NCBI GenBank assembly: GCA_048296855.1
Contig: CP182631.1
DNA length: 64,000 nucleotides
Direction: 5' to 3' (one strand)
Origin: Pseudocolwellia sp048296855
GTDB lineage: Bacteria; Pseudomonadota; Gammaproteobacteria; Enterobacterales; Alteromonadaceae
Position 1 is the first letter of the stretch. Each line of letters opens with the position of its first letter. The position numbers and the translations under genes were made by a program. The notes under the pieces were generated by a model, which saw only the letters and a list, made by a program, of their open reading frames with translations, did not search any database and had not been told where the DNA came from. Shown piece by piece: positions 7,678-14,445 of the stretch.

Positions 7678-7926
7678 GCCTGATAAACTTTAACTTAATT
7701 ACTGAAGTTCAAAGTAAAAGACGGTAGTAATAAATGCACTATAAATTGAGCTACCCACAAATACCAGAACGAAATAATAGCTTTGTTACATTACGCAGTA
7801 ATAAAAACAACAAAGCTTATTAGTGACTAGTGAAAAACGACAATAGCGAAACTCATAGCAACACTTACAAAAGTAAGATTGATAACAATATTTTTAGCTA
7901 AACAAACAATACTATTTGAGTGCATA
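7678..7926 (-). repeat. Repeat cassette element, copy R8
   Basis: It has the TTCAAAG flank, loop allele B with triloop GCA, and the ACTATTTGAG tail. The 32-codon frame is open at 7827-7925. Confidence 0.9.
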
Positions 7927-8022
7927 TAACGCCCAAATAAGGGGCTAATTATTGCTGGCTAAAATAACGAACGAAGTGAGGCAGCCAGCTGTAATTAGTC
8001 CCACTTCATTTTCTTGTTATGT
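7927..8022 (-). repeat. attC site, variant class, of cassette 8028-8279
   Basis: The left end is TAACGCCCAAATAAGGGGC, the arms are GCTGGC/GCCAGC and the centre is ACGAACGAAGTGAG. The right box is GTTATGT. Confidence 0.92.
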
Positions 8023-8027
8023 GTAAA

Positions 8028-8279
8028 TTACTTCTCAATATCCGTTAAATCCTTGCCATTACAATCAATTAAGTTGGTAAAGTTAGTTTGACTAAAGATT
8101 CTTTTTAGACAAAGAAATGAGAATAAAATAGCTAAAAGGAAAAACAAAATCCCTGTTAGTTCAAATACTTCAAAATCAACACAAATTCCAGATGGTTGAC
8201 AGCCATTTCTAGGGAGTCTTTCATAGGTTAGAAAAGTGAAAAATATAGCTAAAATAATATAAATTATATTACGAATCAC
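8028..8279 (-). CDS. Cassette-encoded two-helix membrane peptide
   Basis: The product is 83 residues. Two hydrophobic segments (about 3-20 and 38-60) flank a short loop containing two Cys (GCQPSGIC) that could form a disulfide on the outer face. The start is GTG preceded by an unusually strong AAAGGAGG. Similar tiny two-pass proteins are common in cassettes. Function is unknown. Confidence 0.65.
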   Translation of the reverse strand: MIRNIIYIILAIFFTFLTYERLPRNGCQPSGICVDFEVFELTGILFFLLAILFSFLCLKRIFSQTNFTNLIDCNGKDLTDIEK

Positions 8280-8297
8280 ACCCCCCTCCTTTACACA

Positions 8298-8389
8298 TAA
8301 CGCCCAATTAATGGGCTTTTATTGCTGGCTATAATAGCGAGGAACGAGCACAGCCAGCTGTAAAAGTCCCGTTAAATTGCTTGTTATAT
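8298..8389 (-). repeat. attC site, major class, of repeat cassette R9
   Basis: It differs by CCCGTTAAATTGC. Confidence 0.95.
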
Positions 8390-8638
8390 GCCTGATAAAC
8401 CTGAACTAAAATACAAAAGTCAGAAGTAAAAGACGGTAGTAATAAACGCACTATAAATTGAGCTACCCACAAATGCCAGAACGAAATAATAGCTTTGTTA
8501 CATTACGAAGTAATAAAAACAACAAAGCTTATTAGTGACTATTGGAAAACCTTAATAGCGAAACCCGTAGCAACGTTTACAAAAGTAAGATTGATAACAA
8601 TATTTTTAGCTAAACCAACAATACTATTTGAGTGCATA
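8390..8638 (-). repeat. Repeat cassette element, copy R9
   Basis: It has the CAGAAG flank, loop allele B with triloop GAA, and the ACTATTTGAG tail. The 32-codon frame is open at 8539-8637. A longer apparent reading frame through the upstream attC is not shared by other copies. Confidence 0.9.
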
Positions 8639-8731
8639 TAACGCCCAATTAATGGGCTTTTATTGCTGGCTAAAATTTGCGAGGAACGAGCACAGCCAGC
8701 TGTAAAAGTCCCGTTAAATTGCTTGTTATAT
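8639..8731 (-). repeat. attC site, major class, of repeat cassette R10
   Basis: It differs by CCCGTTAAATTGC. R9 to R13 follow one another without any coding cassette between them. Confidence 0.95.
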
Positions 8732-8978
8732 GCCTGATAAACCTGAACATAAATACACAAGCAACTAGTAAAAACCGGTAGTCATAAACGCACTATAAAT
8801 TGAGCTACCCACAAAAGCCAGAACGAAATAATAGCTTTGCCACAAAAGTCTCTTTAACAAGGCAAAGCTTATTAGTGACTATTGATAAACGACAATAGCG
8901 AAACCCGTAGCAACGTTTATAAAAGTAAGTTTGATAACAATATTTTTAGCTAAACAAACAATACTATTTGAGTGCATA
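8732..8978 (-). repeat. Repeat cassette element, copy R10
   Basis: It has the CAACTAG flank, loop allele A and the ACTATTTGAG tail. The 32-codon frame is open at 8879-8977. Confidence 0.9.
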
Positions 8979-9071
8979 TAACGCCCAATTAATGGGCTTT
9001 TATTGCTGGCTAAAATTTGCGAGGAACGAGCACAGCCAGCTGTAAAAGTCCCGTTGAATTGCTTGTTATAT
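8979..9071 (-). repeat. attC site, major class, of repeat cassette R11
   Basis: Right box GTTATAT at 9065-9071, followed by GACTG rather than GCCTG. Confidence 0.95.
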
Positions 9072-9321
9072 GACTGATAAACCTGAACTTAAATATAAAA
9101 GCCAGAAGTAAAAGACGGTAGTAATAAACGTACTATAAATTGAGCTACCCACAAATGCCAGAACGAAATAATAGCTTTGTTACATTACGAAGTAATAAAA
9201 ACAACAAAGCTTATTAGTGGCTATTGCAAAGCTATAATAGCGAAACCCGTAGCAGCGTTTACAAAAGTAAAAGTTAATAACCAAATTATTAGCTAAAGCC
9301 CCCTACTACATGAATTGCATA
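9072..9321 (-). repeat. Repeat cassette element, copy R11
   Basis: It has the CAGAAG flank, loop allele B with triloop GAA, and the CATGAATTG tail. There is no 32-codon ORF. Confidence 0.9.
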
Positions 9322-9413
9322 TAACGCCCAATTAATGGGCTTTTATCGCTGGCTATAATTGCGAGGGACGAGCACAGCCAGCTGTAAAAGTCCCGTTGAA
9401 TTGCTTGTTATAT
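9322..9413 (-). repeat. attC site, major class, of repeat cassette R12
   Basis: It differs by TTATCGCTGGC. Confidence 0.95.
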
Positions 9414-9663
9414 GCCTGATAAACCTGAACTAAAATACAAAAATCAGAAGTAAAAGACGGTAGCAATAAGCACACTATAAATTGAGCTACCCACAAATGC
9501 TAGAACGAAATAATAGCTTTGTTACATTACGTAGTAATAAAAACAACAAAGCTTATTAGTGACTAGTGAAAAACACAATAGCGAAACACGTAGCAGCGCA
9601 TTAAAAAGTAAAAGTTAATAACCGAATTTTTAGCTAAACCAAACAATACTATTTGAGTGCATA
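9414..9663 (-). repeat. Repeat cassette element, copy R12 (hybrid tail)
   Basis: It has the CAGAAG flank and loop allele B with triloop GTA. The tail ends ACTATTTGAG but carries an extra base near 9643 and the inner sequence typical of the other tail type. The 32-codon frame is therefore broken (stop after ten codons). Confidence 0.9.
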
Positions 9664-9754
9664 TAACGCCCAATTAATGGGCTTTATTGCTGGCTAAAAT
9701 TGCGAGGGACGAGCACAGCCAGCTGTAAAAGTCCCGTTGAATTGCTTGTTATAT
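9664..9754 (-). repeat. attC site, major class, of repeat cassette R13
   Basis: One T is missing in GGGCTTTATTGC. Confidence 0.95.
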
Positions 9755-10003
9755 GCCTGATAAACCTTAACTTAAACACAAAATCTAGAAGTAAAAGACG
9801 GTAGTAATAACTGCACTATAAATTGAGCTACCCACAAATGCCAGAACGAAATAATAGCTTTGTTACATTACGTAGTAATAAAAACAACAAAGCTTATTAG
9901 TGACTATTGGAAAACCTTAATAGCGAAACCCGTAGCAGCGTTTACAAAAGTAAGATTGATAACAATATTTTTAGCTAAACCAACCATACTATTTGAGTGC
10001 ATA
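9755..10003 (-). repeat. Repeat cassette element, copy R13
   Basis: It has a TAGAAG flank, loop allele B with triloop GTA, and the ACTATTTGAG tail. The 32-codon frame is open at 9904-10002. Confidence 0.9.
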
Positions 10004-10095
10004 TAACGCCCAATTAATGGGCTTTTATTGCTGGCTAACATTGCGAGGAACGAGCACAGCCAGCTGTAAAAGTCCCGTTGAATTGCTTGTTAGAT
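10004..10095 (-). repeat. attC site, major class, of the non-coding cassette 10096-10386
   Basis: The right box is GTTAGAT; the centre is CTAACATTGCGAGGAACG. Confidence 0.95.
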
Positions 10096-10386
10096 GGTAA
10101 CTCAGATAAACACTAAGCGCTCCAGCCAACATAACCATAAGCGTAAAATAAAAAAATCACCTTAACTTGTGCGACAATCCTTAATCTTAAGTAAAGTTGC
10201 TTCAAGTAAAAGACACTACTTACGCAACTTTACTTAAGATTAAGGATTAAAAAGAAGCTTAGCACGCGTCAAGGGATTTTAAATAGAATTTGTTGTTTGG
10301 ATAAACTCAACGCTTATGCTGTAGAAAAGCGGCAATACTCCTTCTTTCCACAGATCCCTTAGCAAATGAATTCTTTTGTTACCATA
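10096..10386. other. Non-coding cassette with a long perfect inverted repeat
   Basis: No ORF above about ten codons is present. The cassette is dominated by the inverted repeat listed separately (10176-10248). To its right lies a stretch without obvious structure containing AGGGATTTTAAATAG and a HindIII-like AAGCTT. It is unrelated to the 18-copy element but uses the same attC class. Confidence 0.75.
10176..10248. repeat. Perfect 25-bp inverted repeat (long hairpin)
   Basis: The left arm 10176-10200 begins AATCCTTAATCTTAAG. The right arm 10224-10248 is its exact reverse complement. The 23-base loop can itself pair AAGTA with TACTT, so the hairpin could extend further. There is no T-run after either arm, so it is not a typical terminator. 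Confidence 0.9.
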
Positions 10387-10478
10387 TAACGCCCAATTAA
10401 TGGGCTTTTATTGCTGGCTAAAATTGCGAGGAACGAGCACAGCCAGCTGTAAAAGTCCCGTTGAATTACTTGTTAGCT
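10387..10478 (-). repeat. attC site, major class, of cassette 10473-10832
   Basis: It differs by GAATTACTTG. The right box GTTAGCT contains the stop codon of the gene. Confidence 0.95.
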
Positions 10479-10832
10479 GGTTACATAGTGGTGCCTTAAA
10501 TACCAGCCAACCGATATACCTGTTGCCCCTCCAACTATACATCCAACTACCCCAAAGAGAACACCACAAACAACTCCTAAAAACATTGAAACTATAATTA
10601 CTATTTTATTATTTGAAATTCGTTGTACACAAAACTCCATTATTAAGCTAAATAATATAGAAGGTAGACCCATTAATACAAAAGCGCCTATTATCATTAC
10701 AAAGAATGTAACTACCTGAGATGCGCCTCCCTTACCAGCCTGTAGTACCGTGAAAAAGAAAAAGAGACATGCACCAACTAAGGGTGGAAAAACAACTCCA
10801 GCAATAATCCTATGTGTACGATTCGATACCAT
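10473..10832 (-). CDS. Cassette-encoded polytopic membrane protein
   Basis: The product is 119 residues from the ATG (MVSNRTHRIIAG...), which has AAGGA at good spacing. A TTG two codons upstream sits directly on that signal and is rejected. Three to four hydrophobic segments span about 10-30, 40-62 and 75-110, the last glycine-rich (GVVCGVLFGVVGCIVGG). The TAA stop lies inside the attC box. No family is recognised. Confidence 0.65.
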   Translation of the reverse strand: MVSNRTHRIIAGVVFPPLVGACLFFFFTVLQAGKGGASQVVTFFVMIIGAFVLMGLPSILFSLIMEFCVQRISNNKIVIIVSMFLGVVCGVLFGVVGCIVGGATGISVGWYLRHHYVTS

Positions 10833-10854
10833 AACCAATCCTTGATTTACCAGC

Positions 10855-10947
10855 TAACGCCCAATTAATGGGCTTTTATTGCTGGCTTAAAATTGCGAGG
10901 AACGAGCACAGCCAGCTGTAAAAGTCCCGTTAAATTGCTTGTTAGGC
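10855..10947 (-). repeat. attC site, major class, of cassette 10942-11382
   Basis: It has one extra T in GGCTTAAAATTGCG. The right box GTTAGGC includes the gene's stop codon. Confidence 0.95.
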
Positions 10948-11382
10948 ATTTTTTACACTGTTGTTGGTTTTATGAACAGCGATATACCAAAACAATGCCA
11001 TTGCTAATGAAATTATAATGCTACTAATTAATGATTCTTGAAGTTTTAGTAAATATCCAGCATTTGTAATTTGACCAAACTCAACCACTAATGTTTGTGA
11101 GTAAAACAACCTATCGTATCCTGCTGTACTATAGAGAGACCACATAAGGTTTAAAACGAAACTGACAACAAACATTACAGAGGTATATTGCCAACACTTT
11201 TTCCAGCCGTAAGCTCGAAGTATTAGATGACAAATAGCTGCGAAAAATAAGAAAAACACGTAAGCAAAAACTAAATTGAACAGCGCCCAAAAACTTAAAG
11301 CACTATGCCCCCAGTATGGAATTGTCCAAATTAGAGCAATAATCAAAGGAGATAAGAAAACTCCAAGTGCTATCCGTTTCAC
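10942..11382 (-). CDS. Cassette-encoded four-helix membrane protein
   Basis: The product is 146 residues with four hydrophobic segments (about 5-23, 30-55, 68-87 and 115-137), so it is probably inner membrane. The start is GTG preceded by AGGAGAG. The stop TAA is provided by the attC box. No family is recognised. Confidence 0.65.
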   Translation of the reverse strand: MKRIALGVFLSPLIIALIWTIPYWGHSALSFWALFNLVFAYVFFLFFAAICHLILRAYGWKKCWQYTSVMFVVSFVLNLMWSLYSTAGYDRLFYSQTLVVEFGQITNAGYLLKLQESLISSIIISLAMALFWYIAVHKTNNSVKNA

Positions 11383-11400
11383 GAAACTCTCCTAAATGCC

Positions 11401-11492
11401 TAACGCCCAATTAATGGGCTTTTATTGCTGGCTATAATTGCGAGGAACAAGCACAGCCAGCTGTAAAAGTCCCGTTGAATTGCTTGTTATAT
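11401..11492 (-). repeat. attC site, major class, of repeat cassette R14
   Basis: It differs by GAGGAACAAGC in the unpaired centre. Confidence 0.95.
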
Positions 11493-11741
11493 GCCTGATA
11501 AACCTGAACTTAAATACAAAAGTTAGAAGTAAAAGACGGTAGTAATAAACGCACTATAAATTGAGCTACCCACAAATGCCAGTACGAAATAATAGCTTTG
11601 TTACATTACGTAGTAATAAAAACAACAAAGCTTATTAGTGACTATTGGAAAACTACAATAGCGATACTCGTAGCAGCACTTACAAAAGTAAAAGTTAGCA
11701 ACTAAATTATTAGCTAAAGCACCCTACTTCAGAATTGCATA
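11493..11741 (-). repeat. Repeat cassette element, copy R14
   Basis: It has a TAGAAG flank, loop allele B with triloop GTA, and the shortened TTCAGAATTG tail. There is no 32-codon ORF. Confidence 0.9.
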
Positions 11742-11834
11742 TAACGCCCAATTAATGGGCTTTTATTGCTGGCTAAAATTTGCGAGGAACGAGCACAGCC
11801 AGCTGTAAAAGTCCCGTTGAATTGCTTGTTATAT
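11742..11834 (-). repeat. attC site, major class, of repeat cassette R15
   Basis: Right box GTTATAT at 11828-11834. Confidence 0.95.
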
Positions 11835-12083
11835 GCCTGATAAACCTAAACATAAATACACAAGCAACTAGTAAAAGACGGTAGTAATAACCACACTATA
11901 AATTGAGCTACCCACAAATGCCAGAACGAAATAATAGCTTTGTTACATTACGTAGTAATAAAAACAACAAAGCTTATTAGTGACTATTGGAAAACTACAA
12001 TAGCGATACTCGTAGTAGCGTTTACAAAAGTACGTTTGATAACAATATTTTTAGCTAAACCAACCATACTATTTGAGTGCATA
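11835..12083 (-). repeat. Repeat cassette element, copy R15
   Basis: It has the CAACTAG flank, loop allele B with triloop GTA, and the ACTATTTGAG tail. The 32-codon frame is open at 11984-12082. Confidence 0.9.
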
Positions 12084-12179
12084 TAACGCCTCATTCAGAG
12101 GCAAATAATTGTTGGCTAAAATAGCGAGGCACGAGCAACAGCCAACTGTTATTTGTCCTGCTGCAATGCCTTGTTAGGT
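12084..12179 (-). repeat. attC site, variant class, of cassette 12149-12523
   Basis: The left end is TAACGCCTCATTCAGAGGC, the arms GTTGGC/GCCAAC and the right box GTTAGGT. The first 31 bases in gene direction are translated as the protein's C-terminus. Confidence 0.92.
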
Positions 12180-12523
12180 TTACATTGTTCCCAAAGCATC
12201 TCTTTGTATTTTTTAGCTAAAAGTATATCTTTATTTATACCTAATGATTTAGCACCAAACCCAGTTTCATAATATAGTTTTGCTGCTTTTATCGCGTCAC
12301 AATTACCTAAAGATGCGGCTTTTATTAAGCAAGCGGTAGCTACTTCTGACTTCCGTTTGCCAGGATAGTTTACCTGATATGCATTGGCGTCGATCTCATC
12401 GGGCTTATACGCTACTGAAAAAAATAGAGAGTACATATCATTTACATCAGACTCAATAGGACATGCATTCTCTGCTTTAATATTTAAAGACACAAACATA
12501 AATACCAATGCTAAAATTTTCAT
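12149..12523 (-). CDS. Cassette-encoded secreted Sel1-like repeat protein with attC-encoded tail
   Basis: The product is 124 residues from the ATG at 12523 (AGG from the upstream attC at ribosome-binding distance). A longer frame begins inside the upstream attC and is rejected. MKILALVFMFVSLNIKA is a signal peptide, so the product is probably periplasmic. The part CLIKAASLGNCDAIKAAKLY followed by YETGFGAKSLGINKD fits one Sel1-type helical repeat, a protein-binding scaffold family. The last ten residues (PNKALQQDK region) are read from the attC, ending at a TAA inside it. Confidence 0.7.
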   Translation of the reverse strand: MKILALVFMFVSLNIKAENACPIESDVNDMYSLFFSVAYKPDEIDANAYQVNYPGKRKSEVATACLIKAASLGNCDAIKAAKLYYETGFGAKSLGINKDILLAKKYKEMLWEQCKPNKALQQDK

Positions 12524-12531
12524 CGTAAACC

Positions 12532-12623
12532 TAACGCCCAATTAATGGGCTTTTATTGCTGGCTAAAATTGCGAGGGACGAGCACAGCCAGCTGTAAAAG
12601 TCCCGTTGAATTGCTTGTTATAT
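12532..12623 (-). repeat. attC site, major class, of repeat cassette R16
   Basis: Right box GTTATAT at 12617-12623. Confidence 0.95.
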
Positions 12624-12870
12624 GCCTGATAAAACTGAACTTAAATACACAAGTTCAAAGTAAAAGACGGTAGTAATAAATGCACTATAAATTGAGCTAC
12701 CCACAATTGCCAGAACGAAATAATAGCTTTGCCACAAAAGTCTCTTTAAAAAGGCAAAGCTTATTAGTGACTATTGAAAAACTAGAATAGCGAAACTCGT
12801 AGCAGCGTTTACAAAAGTACGTTTGATAACAACATTTTTAGCTAAACCAACCATACTATTTGAGTGCATA
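12624..12870 (-). repeat. Repeat cassette element, copy R16
   Basis: It has the TTCAAAG flank, loop allele A and the ACTATTTGAG tail. The 32-codon frame is open at 12771-12869. Confidence 0.9.
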
Positions 12871-12963
12871 TAACGCCCAATTAATGGGCTTTTATTGCTG
12901 GCTAAAATTTGCGAGGGACGAGCACAGCCAGCTGTAAAAGTCCCGTTGAATTGCTTGTTATAT
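12871..12963 (-). repeat. attC site, major class, of repeat cassette R17
   Basis: Centre AAATTTGCGAGGGACGAGC; right box GTTATAT. Confidence 0.95.
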
Positions 12964-13212
12964 GCCTGATAAACCTAAACATAAATACACAAGCAACTAG
13001 TAAAAGGCGGTAGTAATAACCACACTATAAATTGAGCTACCCACAAATGCCAGAACGAAATAATAGCTTTGTTACATTACGCAGTAATAAAAACAACAAA
13101 GCTTATTAGTGACTATTGGAAAACTATAATAGCGAAACCCGTAGCAACACTTACAAAAGTAAGATTGATAACAATATTTTTAGCTAAACCAACCATACTA
13201 TTTGAGTGCATA
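12964..13212 (-). repeat. Repeat cassette element, copy R17
   Basis: It has the CAACTAG flank, loop allele B with triloop GCA, and the ACTATTTGAG tail. The 32-codon frame is open at 13113-13211. Confidence 0.9.
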
Positions 13213-13307
13213 TAACGCCTCATTCAGAGGCAAATAATTGTTGGCTAAAATCGCGACGCAGGAGCAAAGCCAACTGTTATTTGTCCTGCTTCAATGACTT
13301 GTTAGGC
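13213..13307 (-). repeat. attC site, variant class, of cassette 13277-13888
   Basis: The left end is TAACGCCTCATTCAGAGGC, the arms GTTGGC/GCCAAC and the right box GTTAGGC. It encodes the last residues of the cassette protein. Confidence 0.92.
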
Positions 13308-13888
13308 ATATTTTCACCCAACTTGTTTATTAAAGAATTTGGTACCATTATTTTAAACAAATCCAATGGTAAAAATTTACTGATTTCACGCATTGATTGA
13401 TTATGCGATTTTGTAGTTCCGTAATTAATACCGGGATAATTTAAGGCTGTATTTGCAAAGTACGCAGCTTCCATAAGCAATTCCTTGATATCAATTTCGC
13501 CCATATAAACGGGTGGAACAAGTAAACGACCTATAGTAGTTCTTTGTAAGTTAATTTGACCAATATACTCACTAATTTCAGGGTCAGTATCTTTGCCGTA
13601 TTCAAATAAAAAAGCCGAACCCTCAGAATACCAATCGGTTTCCATGGCGTCTTCCCATGAGATTTCACCTCTGCAAAGTTTCTCAGCAGCTTCAACACCT
13701 TTTCTACTACCTGAGTCAGGAAGTAGCTCCCAGATTCGCCTACAGCATTCAAGTAAGTATTTTTGAATAATAGTCATTGATTCGGGATCTTTAAGGTGGC
13801 CACGCTCTCTTAAAAGATAAATAATCTCCCAAGAGGATTCTTCACATGCTTGATCTACAGGTTGAATATTATCGACAGGGTTCACCAT
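13277..13888 (-). CDS. Cassette-encoded hypothetical protein with attC-encoded tail
   Basis: The product is 203 residues from the ATG at 13888, preceded by AGG from the attC box. The frame also runs five codons back into that attC. It is soluble, with no signal peptide. The central part (YLLECCRRIWELLPDSGSRK then GVEAAEKLCRGEIS) recalls an uncharacterised helical domain, abundant in Planctomycetes, with a CCR-h-W pattern followed by SR..VE.AE. The role is unknown. The C-terminus PNKSLKQDK is read from the attC, exactly as in the cassette at 12149. Confidence 0.7.
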   Translation of the reverse strand: MVNPVDNIQPVDQACEESSWEIIYLLRERGHLKDPESMTIIQKYLLECCRRIWELLPDSGSRKGVEAAEKLCRGEISWEDAMETDWYSEGSAFLFEYGKDTDPEISEYIGQINLQRTTIGRLLVPPVYMGEIDIKELLMEAAYFANTALNYPGINYGTTKSHNQSMREISKFLPLDLFKIMVPNSLINKLGENMPNKSLKQDK

Positions 13889-13893
13889 ATGCC

Positions 13894-13985
13894 TAACGCC
13901 CAATTAATGGGCTTTTATTGCTGGCTAAAATTGCGAGGAACGAGCACAGCCAGCTGTAAAAGTCCCGTTGAATTGCTTGTTATAT
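13894..13985 (-). repeat. attC site, major class, of repeat cassette R18
   Basis: This is the attC nearest to attI, followed by the first cassette of the array. Confidence 0.95.
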
Positions 13986-14232
13986 GCCTGATAAAACTGA
14001 ACTTAAATACACAAGTTCAAAGTAAAAGACGGTAGTCATAAACGCACTATAAATTGAGCTACCCACAAATGCCAGAACGAAATAATAGCTTTGCCACAAA
14101 AGTCTCTTTAAAAAGGCAAAGCTTATTAGTGACTATTGAAAAACTATAATAGCGAAACTCGTAGCAGCGTTTACAAAAGTACGTTTGATAACAATATTTT
14201 TAGCTAAACCAACAATACAATTTGAGTGCATA
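13986..14232 (-). repeat. Repeat cassette element, copy R18 (attI-proximal)
   Basis: It has the TTCAAAG flank, loop allele A and the ACTATTTGAG-type tail (here ACAATTTGAG). The 32-codon frame is open at 14133-14231. It occupies the position where newly integrated cassettes arrive and would be the first transcribed from Pc. Confidence 0.9.
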
Positions 14233-14252
14233 TAACAGCTTATTAGTTTGCA
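14225..14252 (-). other. attI recombination site (junction at GTTATAT)
   Basis: On the minus strand the first cassette joins the leader at GTTATATGC. An inverted core-like AAAC lies about ten bases upstream (AAACTAATAAGCTGTTATAT), as in the L/R simple site of attI. The left-side attC half (TAACGCC) is replaced by TAACAGC, marking the end of the array. Confidence 0.8.
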
Positions 14253-14298
14253 AATTTCCCGCTTTCCACAAAACATTTACAAACAACTTTAAAAACCT

Positions 14299-14327
14299 AG
14301 ATTATGTCACTTTAATCGAAATATCAA
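14299..14327 (-). promoter_or_regulatory. Candidate cassette promoter Pc
   Basis: On the minus strand TTGATA and TAATCT are separated by 17 bases, pointing into the array about 65 bases before the attI junction. Position and orientation match Pc promoters of other integrons. No experimental support is visible. Confidence 0.55.
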
Positions 14328-14363
14328 CAATATAACTTTTTTACCTATGCTAGCAGCTGTGTA

Positions 14364-14386
14364 AAAGCAGGAAAAAATCCTGCTTT
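14364..14386. terminator. Hairpin between Pc and the intI promoter
   Basis: This is a perfect 9-bp inverted repeat, AAAGCAGGA and TCCTGCTTT, with a five-A loop. Leftward it ends in TTTT; rightward it ends TTTGTTG and touches the intI -35 box. It could separate the two divergent promoters. Confidence 0.5.
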
Positions 14387-14387
14387 G

Positions 14388-14415
14388 TTGTAGAAAGCGA
14401 GATTTATGCTATACT
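14388..14415 (+). promoter_or_regulatory. intI promoter
   Basis: TTGTAG and TATACT are separated by 16 bases, with the start codon 30 bases after the -10. The -10 overlaps the LexA box. Confidence 0.65.
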
Positions 14416-14431
14416 GTATATAAAAACAGTT
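14412..14431 (+). promoter_or_regulatory. LexA (SOS) box over intI promoter
   Basis: TACTGTATATAAAAACAGTT fits the gammaproteobacterial LexA consensus CTG-N10-CAG with a TATATAAA core. It lies on the -10 and start region of intI, so LexA should block intI until DNA damage or single-stranded DNA uptake, as reported for other integrases. Confidence 0.85.
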
Positions 14432-14445
14432 GCCAATGTGATTAT

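Noticed and set aside
8539..8760. 73-codon minus-strand ORF spanning attC and repeat R9
   Set aside because: The first part is attC sequence. Only the last 32 codons are shared with other copies and are discussed separately.
10376..10597. Rightward ORF of 73 codons over an attC and the membrane-protein gene
   Set aside because: It is a shadow of the minus-strand gene and attC; its composition comes from the attC sequence.
384..13888. Toxin-antitoxin cassettes stabilising the array
   Set aside because: No adjacent pair of small genes with toxin or antitoxin motifs was found among the 13 coding cassettes visible here.
13850..14035. Rightward ORF of 61 codons across an attC and repeat R18
   Set aside because: It reads against cassette direction through the attC, and no equivalent frame is kept in other copies.
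1..14232. The regular ~340-bp periodicity as a CRISPR array
   Set aside because: The units are attC sites and long elements, not 24-48 bp repeats with unique spacers, and there are no cas genes.
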